Assembly (NCBI RefSeq): GCF_000204645.1
Contig: NC_015422.1
Span: forward strand, 3,799,001 to 3,863,000
Length of the DNA: 64,000 nucleotides
Direction: 5' to 3'
Origin: Alicycliphilus denitrificans K601
GTDB taxonomy: Bacteria; Pseudomonadota; Gammaproteobacteria; Burkholderiales; Burkholderiaceae_C
Shown one piece after another: positions 52,119 to 62,553 of the stretch. Position 1 is the first letter of the stretch. Each line of letters opens with the position of its first letter. The notes under the pieces were generated by a model. The model saw only the letters and a list, made by a program, of their open reading frames with translations, searched no databases and had not been told where the DNA came from. Made by a program: the position numbers and the translations under genes.

Positions 52119-52253
52119 ATGCCCCTACGTATCGTCCGCCCCGGCAGCCCGCGCGCACCCGCCGGCAAGGACGAGGCCCACCGCCACCGCGCCACGCTGA
52201 GCGAACCGCAGGCCGAGGCGGGGGCGCACATCTTGGACATGAGCGCCGGATGA
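52119..52253 (+). pseudogene. DUF488-like gene remnant with internal deletion
   Basis: The 44-codon frame begins MPLRIVRPGSPRAP, like the start of DUF488 proteins. It then passes directly to GKDEAHRHRATLSEPQAEAG, which resembles the C-terminal E-DEARCHR-type segment of the same family. The central 80-100 residues are missing. Its stop overlaps the start of the next gene (ATGA), so the deletion kept the frame. The assignment is by memory of the family and needs a search. Confidence 0.45.
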
Positions 52254-52840
52254 GCGAATCGCTGCCCGCCCTGCTGCACCGCGTGCGCGCCTGCACCATC
52301 TGCGCCGCCCACCTGCCGCTGGGCCCGCGCCCGGTGCTGCAGGCCGCGGCCGGCGCGCGCATCCTGATCGCCGGCCAGGCGCCGGGGCGCAAGGTGCACG
52401 CCAGCGGCATCCCCTTCGACGACGCCAGCGGCGCGCGCCTGCGCGCCTGGCTGGGCCTGAGCCCGGAGCAGTTCTACGACCCGGCGCTGGTGGCCATCCT
52501 TCCGATGGGCTTTTGCTACCCCGGCCCGGGCCCATCGGGCGACGCGCCGCCGCGCCCCGAATGCCCGCCCGCCTGGCGCGCCCCGCTGCTGGAGCGGCTG
52601 CCGCACATCGCCCTGACCGTGGTGCTGGGCCAGTACGCGCTGGCCTGGCACCTGCCGCAGGCCCCGCGCCAGGTGACCCGGGCGGTGCAGGAATGGCAGC
52701 GGCACTGGCCCCACACCGTGGTGCTGCCCCACCCCAGCCCGCGCAACAACGGCTGGCTGGCGCACCACCCCTGGTTCGAGGCCGAGCTGCTGCCGCAGGT
52801 GCGCGCGCGGGTGGCCGCGGTGCTGGCGCAGGCGGGCTGA
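52250..52840 (+). CDS. Uracil-DNA glycosylase family protein
   Basis: The 196-aa protein has the superfamily layout: RACTICAAHLPLGPRPVLQA, the catalytic-loop region LIAGQAPGRKVHASGIPFDD, GARLRAWLGL and the C-terminal VLPHPSPRNNGWLAHHPWFE. The HPSPRN motif fits UDG superfamily members; substrate range is unknown. It is the first intact chromosomal gene past the integron. Confidence 0.88.
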   Translation: MSESLPALLHRVRACTICAAHLPLGPRPVLQAAAGARILIAGQAPGRKVHASGIPFDDASGARLRAWLGLSPEQFYDPALVAILPMGFCYPGPGPSGDAPPRPECPPAWRAPLLERLPHIALTVVLGQYALAWHLPQAPRQVTRAVQEWQRHWPHTVVLPHPSPRNNGWLAHHPWFEAELLPQVRARVAAVLAQAG

Positions 52841-52862
52841 CGCCAGCCGATACGATAGCGGC

Positions 52863-53819
52863 ATGCCCCTGCCGCCCGCGCCATCCGCCCTGCCCGCTCC
52901 CCCTGCCTCGCCCAATTGGCGCACGCTGCTGCGCATGACGCGCCCGGGCTCCCTGCTGCTCACCGTGGCGGCCTGCCTGCTGGGCATGGCGTTCGCGCTG
53001 GCCTGCGGCTGCGGCTTCGACCCGCTGCGCGCCGCCGCCACGCTGACGCTGGCCGTGACGGCCCATGCCGGGGCGAACGTGCTCAACGACTACCACGACG
53101 CGCTGAGCGGCGCCGACGCCGCCAACCAGGAGGGGCTGTTCCCATTCTCCGGCGGCTCGCGCCTGATACAGCAGGGCCTGGTCAGCGAGGCGGACACCGC
53201 CCGCTGGGCCGCCGTGCTGCTGCTCCTGCTGGTGGTGCCCGCCGGGCTGCTGCTGGCGCTGCACAGCGGCGGCGGGCTGGTGCTGATCGGCATGGCGGGC
53301 CTGTTCCTGGCCTGGGCCTATTCGGCGCCGCCGCTGGCGCTGATGGCGCGCGGCCTGGGCGAGGTGGCCGTGGCGCTGGCCTGGTGGCTGGTGGTGCTGG
53401 GGGCGGACTATGTGCAGCGGCGCCAGTTCTTCGTCATTCCGGCCGCCACCGCCGCCAGTTTCGCGCTGCTGGCGGCCAACATCCTGCTGGCCAACGGCTT
53501 TCCCGATGCCGCCGCCGATGCCCGGGTGGGCAAGAAGACCCTGGTGGTGCGCCTGGGCGCGCGCCGCGCCGCCTGGGCCTACCTGCTCATCGCCCTGCTC
53601 GCCCATGGCTGGCTGGCGCTGGCGGTGTGGCTGCTGATTCCGCCCGACAGGGCGCTGTGGGGGCTGGCGTCGCTGCCGCTGTCTCTTGCCGCCGGCGCCC
53701 TGCTGCTGCGCCATGCCGGCCAGCCGCAGCGGCTGCGCCCGGCCATCGTGCTGACGATCGCCGCCGCGCTGGTGCATGCGCTGGCGATTGCCGCAGCGCT
53801 GGCGTCGATGGCCCGGTGA
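52863..53819 (+). CDS. UbiA family prenyltransferase (MenA-like)
   Basis: The 318-aa membrane protein has about nine helices. The two Asp-rich motifs are NVLNDYHDALSGAD and NGFPDAAADARVGKKTLVVR, and SAPPLALMARGLGEVAVAL lies between them. This is the MenA/UbiA pattern of enzymes attaching a polyprenyl chain to an aromatic acceptor. The acceptor is uncertain because no other menaquinone gene is nearby. It follows the glycosylase gene by 22 bases. Confidence 0.9.
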   Translation: MPLPPAPSALPAPPASPNWRTLLRMTRPGSLLLTVAACLLGMAFALACGCGFDPLRAAATLTLAVTAHAGANVLNDYHDALSGADAANQEGLFPFSGGSRLIQQGLVSEADTARWAAVLLLLLVVPAGLLLALHSGGGLVLIGMAGLFLAWAYSAPPLALMARGLGEVAVALAWWLVVLGADYVQRRQFFVIPAATAASFALLAANILLANGFPDAAADARVGKKTLVVRLGARRAAWAYLLIALLAHGWLALAVWLLIPPDRALWGLASLPLSLAAGALLLRHAGQPQRLRPAIVLTIAAALVHALAIAAALASMAR

Positions 53820-53822
53820 AGA

Positions 53823-54455
53823 TCAGGGCCGCAGCACGTCGGCCCCGGCGGGCGGCTTGAACTGGAAGGTGCCGGCGGGCAGCGCGGGGTTGATCTGCAT
53901 GCCCGAGAAGCGGATCTGCGAGCGCTGGCCGAAGCCGTCCACGATGTCCAGCGCCGCCAGCCGGTCGCCCTCGAAGCCCACGCGCACGCTCTTGAGCTGG
54001 CCCTCGCTGGCCTTGGGCGTGGCCAGCACCCACTGCAGGCCGTCCTGCTCGGGCGCGGACTGCAGCTGGTAGTCGGCGCGCAGCGCCGCCAGGTCGGGCG
54101 CGGAGGTCAGCAGCGCCGCGGGCGTGCTGCCCAGCGCCTGGGCCTGCGGGCGCTCCGTCACCTGGTTCAGGTCGGCGTCGTACAGCCACAGCGTCTTTCC
54201 GTCGGCCACGATGGTCTGCTCGAAGGGCTTCTTGTAGACGAACTTGAAGCGCCCCGGGCGCTGGAACTCGAAGCTGCCGCTCGACAGCTTGGGCCGCTGC
54301 GCCTGCCCGTCCTTCGCGGGCGCGGTCACCGTCTGCGTGAAATCGGCCCGGCCGCTGTGCGCGGCGGCCATGAATTGTTCAAGGCTTTTCAGGCCGTCAG
54401 CGCTTGCCCACTGGGCGCTTACAGCTATCAATATCGCAGCAATCGGTTTTTTCAT
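53823..54455 (-). CDS. lolA: Outer-membrane lipoprotein carrier protein
   Basis: The 210-aa periplasmic chaperone has a signal peptide (KPIAAILIAVSAQWASADGL), then LEQFMAAAHSGRADFTQTV, GRFKFVYKKPFEQTIVADGK, LWLYDADLNQVTER and INPALPAGTFQFKPPAGADV, all LolA blocks. It ferries lipoproteins from LolCDE to LolB. The DNA for most of the signal peptide is a copy of the dispersed palindrome. It follows ftsK by 11 bases. Confidence 0.94.
   Translation of the reverse strand: MKKPIAAILIAVSAQWASADGLKSLEQFMAAAHSGRADFTQTVTAPAKDGQAQRPKLSSGSFEFQRPGRFKFVYKKPFEQTIVADGKTLWLYDADLNQVTERPQAQALGSTPAALLTSAPDLAALRADYQLQSAPEQDGLQWVLATPKASEGQLKSVRVGFEGDRLAALDIVDGFGQRSQIRFSGMQINPALPAGTFQFKPPAGADVLRP
54396..54434. repeat. 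Dispersed palindromic repeat, copy 6, encoding the LolA signal peptide
   Basis: GTCAGCGCTTG, a short loop and GGGCGCTTACAGCTATCAATAT, the family layout, lying within the 5' end of lolA. Confidence 0.65.
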
Positions 54456-54466
54456 GCACGGGCCTC

Positions 54467-56803
54467 CTACTCGCCCCGGGCGGGCACCAGCACCTCACGC
54501 TGGCCGCTGGCCGTGAGGCCGCTGACCAGGCCCGCCTTTTCCATGTCTTCGAGCAGCCGCGCCGAGCGGTTGTAGCCAATGCGCAGCTTGCGCTGCACGT
54601 AGGAGATGCTGGCCTTGCGGTCCTTCAGCACCACCTCCACGGCTTGGTCGTACATGGGGTCCTTCTCGCCGTCGCCCTCGCCGCCCTCCAGGCCGAAGCC
54701 GCTGTCCTCGCCGTCCACGGACCCGCCTTCGAGCACTCCTTCGATGTAGTCGGGCTCGCCTTGTTCCTTGAGGTAGCTGACGACGCGGTGCACCTCGTCG
54801 TCCGACACGAACGCGCCATGCACGCGGATGGGCAGGCCCGTGCCGCTGGCCATGTAGAGCATGTCGCCCATGCCGAGCAGCGCCTCCGCGCCCATCTGGT
54901 CGAGGATGGTGCGGCTGTCGATCTTGCTCGACACCTGGAACGCGATGCGCGTGGGAATGTTGGCCTTGATCAGGCCCGTGATCACGTCCACGCTGGGCCG
55001 CTGGGTGGCCAGGATCAGGTGGATGCCGGCGGCGCGCGCCTTCTGCGCCAGGCGCGCGATGAGTTCCTCGATCTTCTTGCCCACGACCATCATCAGGTCG
55101 GCCAGCTCGTCGATGACGACGACGATGTGCGGCAGGCGTTCGAGCGGCTCGGGCGCCTCGGGCGTGAGGCTGAACGGGTTGGGGATGGACTCCTCGCGCG
55201 CGCGCGCCTCGTCGAGCTTGGTGTTGTAGCCGGCCAGGTTGCGCACGCCGAGCTTGCTCATGAGCTTGTAGCGCCGCTCCATCTCGGCCACGCACCAGTT
55301 CAGGCCGTGGGCGGCCTGCTTCATGTCGGTGACCACGGGCGCGAGCAGGTGCGGGATGCCCTCATAGACCGACATCTCCAGCATCTTGGGGTCGATCATC
55401 AGGAGGCGCACGTCGCGCGCCTCGGCCTTGTAGAGCAGCGACAGGATCATGGCGTTGATGCCCACCGACTTGCCCGAGCCCGTGGTGCCGGCCACCAGCA
55501 CGTGCGGCATCTTGGCCAGGTCGGCCACCACGGGCGCGCCCACGATGTCCTTGCCCAGGCCCATGGTCAGCAGGCTCTTGGCGTCGTGGTAGACCTGCGA
55601 GCCCAGGATCTCCGCCAGGCGTATGGTCTGGCGCTTGGCGTTGGGCAGCTCCAGCGCCATGTAGTTCTTGCCCGGGATGGTTTCGATCACGCGGATGGAC
55701 ACCAGCGACAGCGAGCGCGCCAGGTCCTTGGCAAGGTTCACGATCTGCGAGCCCTTGACGCCCGTGGCGGGCTCGATCTCGTAGCGCGTGATCACCGGGC
55801 CGGGGCTGGCGGCGACCACCGTCACGTCCACGCCGAAGTCCTTGAGCTTCTTCTCGATCAGGCGGCTGGTCATCTCCAGCGTCTCGGGGGAAACGGTTTC
55901 CTGGCGCGCCTGCGCCGCGTCCAGCAGGTCCACCTGCGGCAGGCGGCTGTCGGGCATCTCGCTGAACAGGGGCTTCTGGCGCTCCTTGACGACGCGCGTG
56001 CTCTGCGGCACGTCGGTGAGCACGGGCTCGATGATGTGCACGGGCTGCGGGTGCTGGACCTCGATCTCGTGGCGCTCTTCCTGCACCACCTCCTCGCGCT
56101 CGCGCGCGGCGCGCCGGCCCACGGCGACGTCCTTGGCCTTCTCGCGCTGCGCGCGGCCCGACTGCACCAGCGCATCGATGCGTGCGCCGAGGCGCTCTGC
56201 CAGGTGCCCCCAGGAGAAGCGAAACACCAGCGCCGCGCCCAGCACCACCAGCACCACGCCCGCCAGGCCCGAGCCCGTGAAGCCCAGCCATTTCACGGCC
56301 GCGGGCCCCGTCACGTAGCCCAGCATGCCGCCGGCATGGCCGGGCAGCAGGGCCTCGAAGCGGTACAGCCGCGACCACTCCAGCGCCGTGCTCGCGCACA
56401 TCAGCACCACCAGGCCGCCCCAGAACATGGCGCGCCGCAGCCAGGGCCCCTGGGCCGCCGCGCCGCCCTCGCCGCCGCGCATCCAGCGCGCCAGCGACGA
56501 CAGCCAGGCGCGCACGCCCGCCGCCACGCACCACCACACGGAAAAGCCCAGCACGAAGTAGCTGCCATCGGCCAGCCAGGCGCCAAGGCGCCCCACCCAG
56601 TTGGCGAGCTGCCGCCCGTCGCCCGCGCCCGAGGTGGACCAGGCCGCGTCCTGCGCGGAATAGCTCACGAGGGCCAGCAGCCAGAAGACCAGGGCCAGCA
56701 GGCCCAGCAGGAGGCCGATCTCATGGCCGAAGCGCGCCGCGGCCGAACGCGGCGCCGATCTGCCCGCCGCCGATGCGTTGAGGGTATTGAGAGAGTAGGT
56801 CAT
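54467..56803 (-). CDS. ftsK: DNA translocase FtsK
   Basis: The 778-aa protein has four N-terminal membrane helices (about 25-180), a linker with charged residues, and the RecA-like motor with Walker [17 protein letters not shown] and Walker [16 protein letters not shown]-terminal gamma winged helix follows ([20 protein letters not shown]) that reads KOPS. The ATG at 56803 fits the family start. It resolves chromosome dimers at division and diverges from trxB. Confidence 0.95.
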   Translation of the reverse strand: MTYSLNTLNASAAGRSAPRSAAARFGHEIGLLLGLLALVFWLLALVSYSAQDAAWSTSGAGDGRQLANWVGRLGAWLADGSYFVLGFSVWWCVAAGVRAWLSSLARWMRGGEGGAAAQGPWLRRAMFWGGLVVLMCASTALEWSRLYRFEALLPGHAGGMLGYVTGPAAVKWLGFTGSGLAGVVLVVLGAALVFRFSWGHLAERLGARIDALVQSGRAQREKAKDVAVGRRAAREREEVVQEERHEIEVQHPQPVHIIEPVLTDVPQSTRVVKERQKPLFSEMPDSRLPQVDLLDAAQARQETVSPETLEMTSRLIEKKLKDFGVDVTVVAASPGPVITRYEIEPATGVKGSQIVNLAKDLARSLSLVSIRVIETIPGKNYMALELPNAKRQTIRLAEILGSQVYHDAKSLLTMGLGKDIVGAPVVADLAKMPHVLVAGTTGSGKSVGINAMILSLLYKAEARDVRLLMIDPKMLEMSVYEGIPHLLAPVVTDMKQAAHGLNWCVAEMERRYKLMSKLGVRNLAGYNTKLDEARAREESIPNPFSLTPEAPEPLERLPHIVVVIDELADLMMVVGKKIEELIARLAQKARAAGIHLILATQRPSVDVITGLIKANIPTRIAFQVSSKIDSRTILDQMGAEALLGMGDMLYMASGTGLPIRVHGAFVSDDEVHRVVSYLKEQGEPDYIEGVLEGGSVDGEDSGFGLEGGEGDGEKDPMYDQAVEVVLKDRKASISYVQRKLRIGYNRSARLLEDMEKAGLVSGLTASGQREVLVPARGE

Positions 56804-56896
56804 GGGATGAAGAGCCTGCAAGCTTACCCCATGGTGTGGGCGCATACGCCTACGCTGCCGCCCGCCATTCGTGCCTTCTTACAATGGCCGCGCTGA

Positions 56897-57898
<1,002 letters not shown>

Positions 57899-57913
57899 TC
57901 TCCGCAGCCGCGC

Positions 57914-57919
57914 TATAAT
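57914..57919 (+). promoter_or_regulatory. Promoter -10 box of rpmB-rpmG
   Basis: A consensus TATAAT sits 131 bases before the rpmB start, with a GCGC palindrome around it and a GC-rich leader after it. No good -35 box is seen. Confidence 0.55.
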
Positions 57920-58049
57920 GCGCGGCTTTGCTGGATTTGGGCGCCCCTCGCGCCCGGTGACGGCCGGGTTACCGCCACCCGTTTGAACTGGCGAGGTGAG
58001 GCTGCAGGCCACAAGGGGCCGGCAGCCGTGCAACTATCGGAGTGTCCTC

Positions 58050-58283
58050 ATGGCACGCGTATGTGAAGTCACGGGCAAGAAGCCCATGGTGGGAAACAAC
58101 GTTTCCCACGCCAACAACAAGACCAAGCGTCGTTTCCTGCCCAACCTGCAGTACCGCCGTTTCTGGGTGGAGAGCGAGAACCGCTGGGTGCGCCTGCGTG
58201 TTTCCAGCGCCGCCCTGCGTCTGATCGACAAGAACGGCATCGACTCCGTGCTCGCAGACATGCGCGCCCGTGGCCAGGCCTGA
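58050..58283 (+). CDS. rpmB: 50S ribosomal protein L28
   Basis: The 77-aa protein starts [20 protein letters not shown] and contains [20 protein letters not shown], standard for L28. It is followed by rpmG 20 bases on, with which it forms a two-gene operon. Confidence 0.97.
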   Translation: MARVCEVTGKKPMVGNNVSHANNKTKRRFLPNLQYRRFWVESENRWVRLRVSSAALRLIDKNGIDSVLADMRARGQA

Positions 58284-58303
58284 TTCACTGAAGGAGAACC
58301 ACC

Positions 58304-58474
58304 ATGGCTGCTAAAGGCGGACGCGAAAAGATCAAGCTGGTGTCGACGGCCGAAACCGGTCACTTCTACACCACCACCAAGAACAAGAAGACGATGCCCG
58401 AGAAGATGAGCATCATCAAGTTCGACCCCAAGGCTCGCAAGCACGTCGAGTACAAGGAAGCCAAGCTGAAGTAA
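58304..58474 (+). CDS. rpmG: 50S ribosomal protein L33
   Basis: The 56-aa protein reads [20 protein letters not shown], then [20 protein letters not shown] and ends [11 protein letters not shown]. This is the cysteine-free form of L33, as in other Burkholderiales. AAGGAG lies 8 bases before the ATG. Confidence 0.97.
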   Translation: MAAKGGREKIKLVSTAETGHFYTTTKNKKTMPEKMSIIKFDPKARKHVEYKEAKLK

Positions 58475-58494
58475 TTCGGCCCGGCCCCTCGAAG

Positions 58495-58526
58495 AACCGC
58501 CACGGCGCAGGCCCTGGCGGTTTTTT
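58495..58526 (+). terminator. Rho-independent terminator of rpmB-rpmG
   Basis: Stem AACCGCCA/TGGCGGTT with a 12-base loop is followed by a run of six T. Confidence 0.88.
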
Positions 58527-58533
58527 CATGTCC

Positions 58534-58575
58534 TTTTTTGATAGCTGGAAGCGCTTGCCCCGCAAGCGCTTCAGC
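58534..58575. repeat. Dispersed palindromic repeat, copy 7
   Basis: TTTTTTGATAGCTGGAAGCGC, TTGCCCCGC loop and AAGCGCTTCAGCC. It lies between the rpmG terminator and the rsmB stop. Confidence 0.75.
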
Positions 58576-58585
58576 CGTTTCTGGC

Positions 58586-59905
58586 CTATTTCTTCTGCCA
58601 CACGGCCGCGAAGAAGCCGTCGGTCTGGTGGCGGTGCGGCCACAGGCGCAGGTAGCGCATGCCGTCATCGCCGCCACTGCACAGGCCGGCCGCCTGCTCC
58701 ACCTTGAGCTGCGCCAGCAGTTCGCCCGCGGCCAGCGGCGCGAAGTCCGGGTGGGCCGCGCCGAAGGCCTCGGCGATCGCCTCGTTCTCCTCGGGCAGCA
58801 TGCTGCAGGTGGCGTAGACCAGGCGCCCGCCGGATTTCACCAGGCGCGCGGCGCTTTCCAGGATGGCCGTCTGCTTGGCCGCGAGCTCCTGCACCGCCTG
58901 GGGGCCCTGGCGCCATTTCAGGTCGGGGTTGCGCCGCAGCGTGCCCAGGCCGGAGCATGGCGCGTCGACCAGCACGCGGTCGATCTTGCCGGCCAGGCGC
59001 TTGACGCGCTCGTCCCTCTCGTGCGCCAGCGCCGCCGGGTGCACATTGGACAGGCCCGAGCGCGCCAGGCGCGGCTTGAGCGCGTCGAGCCGGTGGCCCG
59101 ACACGTCGAACGCGTACAGTCGCCCGGTGTTGCGCATGGCGGCGCCGATGGCGAGGGTCTTGCCGCCCGCGCCGGCGCAAAAGTCGACCACCATCTCGCC
59201 GCGCTTGGCGTCCAGCAGCAGGGCCAGCAATTGCGAGCCCTCGTCCTGCACCTCCAGCGCGCCGCGCGCGAAGGCGTCCAGCCTGCTGAGCGCGGGCTTG
59301 CCCTGCACGCGCAGGCCCCAGGGGGAATACGGCGTGGGGGCGGCCTGGACGCCGGCCTGCGCCAGCTCCTTGCGCATGTCCTCGCGCTTGGCCTGCAGGG
59401 TGTTGACGCGCAGGTCCAGCGGCGCCTGCTCCTGCAGGCTGGCCGCCAGGGCCCAGAACTCGTCGCCCAGCTGCGCCTTCAGGGGCGCTGCCAGCCACTG
59501 CGGCAGGTTGTGGCGCTGGGGTTCGAGCAGTTCGTCCTCGCGCACGCCGTCGCAGGCGTCGAGCCAGTCCTTCTCCTGCGCGGTCAGCGCGCTCTTGAGG
59601 AAGTCGCGCGGGCCGCGCCGGGCGCTCGGGTCGGCGCGGCGGGCCTGCTCGTCGAGCTGGCTGGCGAAGCCGAGGATGGCCAGGCGCCGCTCCTTGGGGC
59701 CGGAGCCCGAGCGCGCGAGCTGCTCGAACAGCGGCTTCCTGCGCAGCACGGCGTAGGCGGTCTCGGCCAGCGTGGCGCGCTCGCGGGGGCCGAGCTCGCG
59801 GTGGTCACGGAAATAGCGCGACACCACGGCGTCAGCCGGGTGCTCGAAGGTCAGGGTCAGACGCACCAGCTCGGCGCAGGCGTCCAGAAGGGCTTTGGGA
59901 TGCAT
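58586..59905 (-). CDS. rsmB: RsmB/NOP family rRNA (cytosine-C5) methyltransferase
   Basis: The 439-aa protein has an N-terminal helical region and a SAM methyltransferase domain with VVDFCAGAGGKTLAIGAAM (SAM loop), DAPCSGLGTLRRNPDLKW (motif IV Cys) and YATCSMLPEENEAI (motif VI Cys). RsmB makes m5C967 in 16S rRNA; other members differ in site. The ATG at 59905 is chosen because the frame upstream lacks homology. Confidence 0.9.
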   Translation of the reverse strand: MHPKALLDACAELVRLTLTFEHPADAVVSRYFRDHRELGPRERATLAETAYAVLRRKPLFEQLARSGSGPKERRLAILGFASQLDEQARRADPSARRGPRDFLKSALTAQEKDWLDACDGVREDELLEPQRHNLPQWLAAPLKAQLGDEFWALAASLQEQAPLDLRVNTLQAKREDMRKELAQAGVQAAPTPYSPWGLRVQGKPALSRLDAFARGALEVQDEGSQLLALLLDAKRGEMVVDFCAGAGGKTLAIGAAMRNTGRLYAFDVSGHRLDALKPRLARSGLSNVHPAALAHERDERVKRLAGKIDRVLVDAPCSGLGTLRRNPDLKWRQGPQAVQELAAKQTAILESAARLVKSGGRLVYATCSMLPEENEAIAEAFGAAHPDFAPLAAGELLAQLKVEQAAGLCSGGDDGMRYLRLWPHRHQTDGFFAAVWQKK

Positions 59906-60002
59906 GGGGCGATTGTCCCATTGCCGCGGCGCGCCGGCCGCCAGGTGCGGCGGAGCCTCCGATTCGAGCGAAAAATGGCTGCAGGACTTGAATTCGCCCC
60001 TG

Positions 60003-60033
60003 TCCAGCAATCGCTGGAAGCTATTGCTTTTGG
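60003..60033. repeat. Dispersed palindromic repeat, degenerate copy 8, at the purN 3' end
   Basis: TCCAGCAATCGCTGGAAGCTAT followed by TGCTTTTGG (in two parts) resembles the family but with a diverged stem. The last codons of purN (LLQKQ) lie in it. Confidence 0.4.
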
Positions 60034-60602
60034 AGCAACCCGGCCACGGCGCGGGAGTAGATCACGTGCTCCTGCGTGAGCACGCGCGCGGCCAGGGTGT
60101 CGGCCGTGTCGCCTGCGAGCACGGGCACCACGGCCTGCTCCAGGATGGGGCCCACGTCCAGCTCGGCCGTCACCAGGTGCACGGTGCAGCCGGCGAACTT
60201 GCAGCCCGCGTCGATGGCGCGCTGGTGCGTGTGCAGCCCCGTGAAGGCCGGCAGCAGCGAGGGATGGATGTTGACCAGCCGCCCCGCGTAGCGCGCGACG
60301 AAGCCCGGCGTGAGGATGCGCATGAACCCGGCCAGCACCACGACGGCGGGGTCGTGGCGGTCGATCACCTCGGCCAGCGCGGCGTCGAAGGCCTCGCGGC
60401 TGTCGAAGGCCCTGTGGTCCAGCACCTCGGTGGCGATGCCCTGCTCGCGCGCGAACGCGAGTCCCTTGGCGTCGGCCTTGTTGCTCACCACGGCCGCCAC
60501 GCGGGCGCCCAGGGTGCGCGCCCAGTCCTGCTGCTGCGCCGTGCGCACGATGGCGGCCATGTTGGAGCCGCCGCCGGAGATCAGAATCACGATGTTCTTC
60601 AT
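60021..60602 (-). CDS. purN: Phosphoribosylglycinamide formyltransferase
   Basis: The 193-aa protein starts [20 protein letters not shown] and contains [40 protein letters not shown] (Asn-His catalytic pair) and [18 protein letters not shown]. It catalyses the third step of purine synthesis with 10-formyl-THF. An ATG three codons upstream is also in frame. Confidence 0.95.
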   Translation of the reverse strand: MKNIVILISGGGSNMAAIVRTAQQQDWARTLGARVAAVVSNKADAKGLAFAREQGIATEVLDHRAFDSREAFDAALAEVIDRHDPAVVVLAGFMRILTPGFVARYAGRLVNIHPSLLPAFTGLHTHQRAIDAGCKFAGCTVHLVTAELDVGPILEQAVVPVLAGDTADTLAARVLTQEHVIYSRAVAGLLQKQ

Positions 60603-60622
60603 TTGCCTCAATTATCCCTGCC

Positions 60623-61312
60623 ATGCCCTTCGACCCCCGCCAACAGCCCCTCGCCCCCGTGCAGGCCCGCGTGCTCGCCACCCTGCTCGAAAAGGCGCGC
60701 ACCGTGCCCGACAGCTACCCGCTCACGCTCAACGCGCTGGTGACCGGCTGCAACCAGAAGACCAGCCGCGACCCGGTGATGCAGATCGCCGACGCCGAGG
60801 CGCAGGAGGCGCTGGAAGGGCTGCGCCGCATGTCGCTGGCCGTGGAGATCAACAGCCAGCGCGCCACGCGCTGGGAGCACAACTTCCCGCGCGGCGTGGG
60901 CGTGCCCGAGCAGTCCGCCGTGCTGCTGGGCCTGCTGATGCTGCGCGGCCCGCAGACGGCGGGCGAGCTGCGCATCAACGCCGAGCGCTGGCACCGCTTC
61001 GCCGACATCTCCTCGGTCGAGGCCTTCCTCGAGGAGCTGCAGGAGCGCGGCGACGAGAAAGGCGGCCCGCTCGTGGTGCTGCTGCCGCGCGCGCCCGGCG
61101 CGCGCGAGCCGCGCTGGGCGCACCTGCTGTGCGGCCCGGTGGACGTGCAGGCCCTGCAGGCCGCAGCCGGCGCCGGCGCGCCCGCCGGCCCCGCGCTGCA
61201 GGCGCGCGTGGAGGCGCTGGAGGCCGAGGTGGCCGCGCTGCAGGCCACCGTGCGCCGCCTGTGCGCCGAACTGGGCATCGACGCGCCGCTGTCGCCACCC
61301 GGACAGGGCTAA
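60623..61312 (+). CDS. YceH family protein (DUF480)
   Basis: The 229-aa protein has [40 protein letters not shown] and [20 protein letters not shown], which define the YceH winged-helix family. A C-terminal coiled-coil-like stretch ([16 protein letters not shown]) follows. Its function is unknown. It diverges from purN with a 20-base gap. Confidence 0.92.
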   Translation: MPFDPRQQPLAPVQARVLATLLEKARTVPDSYPLTLNALVTGCNQKTSRDPVMQIADAEAQEALEGLRRMSLAVEINSQRATRWEHNFPRGVGVPEQSAVLLGLLMLRGPQTAGELRINAERWHRFADISSVEAFLEELQERGDEKGGPLVVLLPRAPGAREPRWAHLLCGPVDVQALQAAAGAGAPAGPALQARVEALEAEVAALQATVRRLCAELGIDAPLSPPGQG

Positions 61313-61357
61313 AACGAACGACCGTGCTACAAATATCTCTTCACAGGAGACACACGC

Positions 61358-62539
61358 ATGGATCTCGCATTCACCCCCGAAGAGCAGGCGTTCCGCGAAG
61401 AAGTGCGCGCCTGGGTGCGCGCCAACCTGCCCGCGCACATCGCCCACAAGGTCCACAACGCCCTGCGCCTGACGCGCGAGGACATGCAGGGCTGGGCCAG
61501 GATCCTCGGCAAGAAGGGCTGGCTGGCCTTCGGCTGGCCCAAGCAGTTCGGCGGCCCGGGCTGGACCGCCGTGCAGAAGCACCTGTTCGAGGAGGAATGC
61601 GCCATGGCCGGCGCGCCGCGCATCATCCCCTTCGGGCCGGTGATGGTCGCGCCCGTCATCATGGCCTACGGCACGCCCGAGCAGCAAAAGCGCTTCCTGC
61701 CCGGCATCGCCAGCGGCGACGTCTGGTGGAGCCAGGGCTACAGCGAGCCCGGCTCGGGCTCGGACCTGGCCAGCCTCAAGACCCGCGCCGAGCGCAAGGG
61801 CGACAAGTACATCGTCAACGGCCAGAAGACCTGGACCACGCTGGGCCAGTACGGCGACTGGATGTTCAACCTCGTGCGCACGAGCAGCGAGGGCAAGCCG
61901 CAGACCGGCATCAGCTTCCTGCTGATCGACATGAAAAGCCCCGGCGTGACGGTGCGCCCGATCAGGCTGCTCGACGGCGAATGCGAGGTCAACGAGGTGT
62001 TCTTCGACAACGTCGAGGTGCCCGCCGACCAGCTCATCGGCGAGGAGAACAAGGGCTGGACCTACGCCAAGCTCCTGCTCTCGCACGAGCGCACCAACAT
62101 CGCCGACGTGAACCGCAGCAAGCGCGAACTCGAGCGCCTCAAGCGCATCGCCAAGGCCGAGGGCCTGTGGGACGACCAGCGCTTTCGCGACCAGATCGCG
62201 CTGCTCGAAGTGGACATCGTCGCGCTGGAGATGCTCGTGCTGCGCGTGCTCTCGGCCGAGAAGAGCGGCAAGAACCCACTGGACATCGCCGGCCTGCTGA
62301 AGATCAAGGGCAGCGAGATCCAGCAGCGCTACGCCGAGCTGATGATGCTGGCCTCCGGCCCCTTCGCCCTGCCCCTGATCCAGGAAGCCATGGACGCCGG
62401 CTGGCAGGGCGACTTCCCCGGCGGCGCGCCAGCCAACGCCCCGCTCGCATCGACGTACTTCAACCTGCGCAAGACCACCATCTACGGCGGCTCCAACGAA
62501 GTGCAGCGCAACATCGTGGCTCAAACCGTGCTGGGCTGA
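61358..62539 (+). CDS. Acyl-CoA dehydrogenase (first of a pair)
   Basis: The 393-aa flavoenzyme has an N-terminal helical domain, the FAD/substrate region WWSQGYSEPGSGSDLASLKT and the C-terminal FAD-ADP motif TIYGGSNEVQRNIVAQTVLG. AGGAG precedes the ATG. It is followed 14 bases later by a second acyl-CoA dehydrogenase, a pairing seen for heteromeric enzymes acting on steroid or branched CoA esters. Their real substrate is unknown. Confidence 0.92.
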   Translation: MDLAFTPEEQAFREEVRAWVRANLPAHIAHKVHNALRLTREDMQGWARILGKKGWLAFGWPKQFGGPGWTAVQKHLFEEECAMAGAPRIIPFGPVMVAPVIMAYGTPEQQKRFLPGIASGDVWWSQGYSEPGSGSDLASLKTRAERKGDKYIVNGQKTWTTLGQYGDWMFNLVRTSSEGKPQTGISFLLIDMKSPGVTVRPIRLLDGECEVNEVFFDNVEVPADQLIGEENKGWTYAKLLLSHERTNIADVNRSKRELERLKRIAKAEGLWDDQRFRDQIALLEVDIVALEMLVLRVLSAEKSGKNPLDIAGLLKIKGSEIQQRYAELMMLASGPFALPLIQEAMDAGWQGDFPGGAPANAPLASTYFNLRKTTIYGGSNEVQRNIVAQTVLG

Positions 62540-62553
62540 GAGGAGACAAGACC

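Noticed and set aside
60310-62553. Long N-terminal extension of the second acyl-CoA dehydrogenase (frame open from 60310)
   Set aside because: The extension is a shadow of YceH and the first dehydrogenase. The real start at 62554 has AGGAGA upstream and the family N-terminus.
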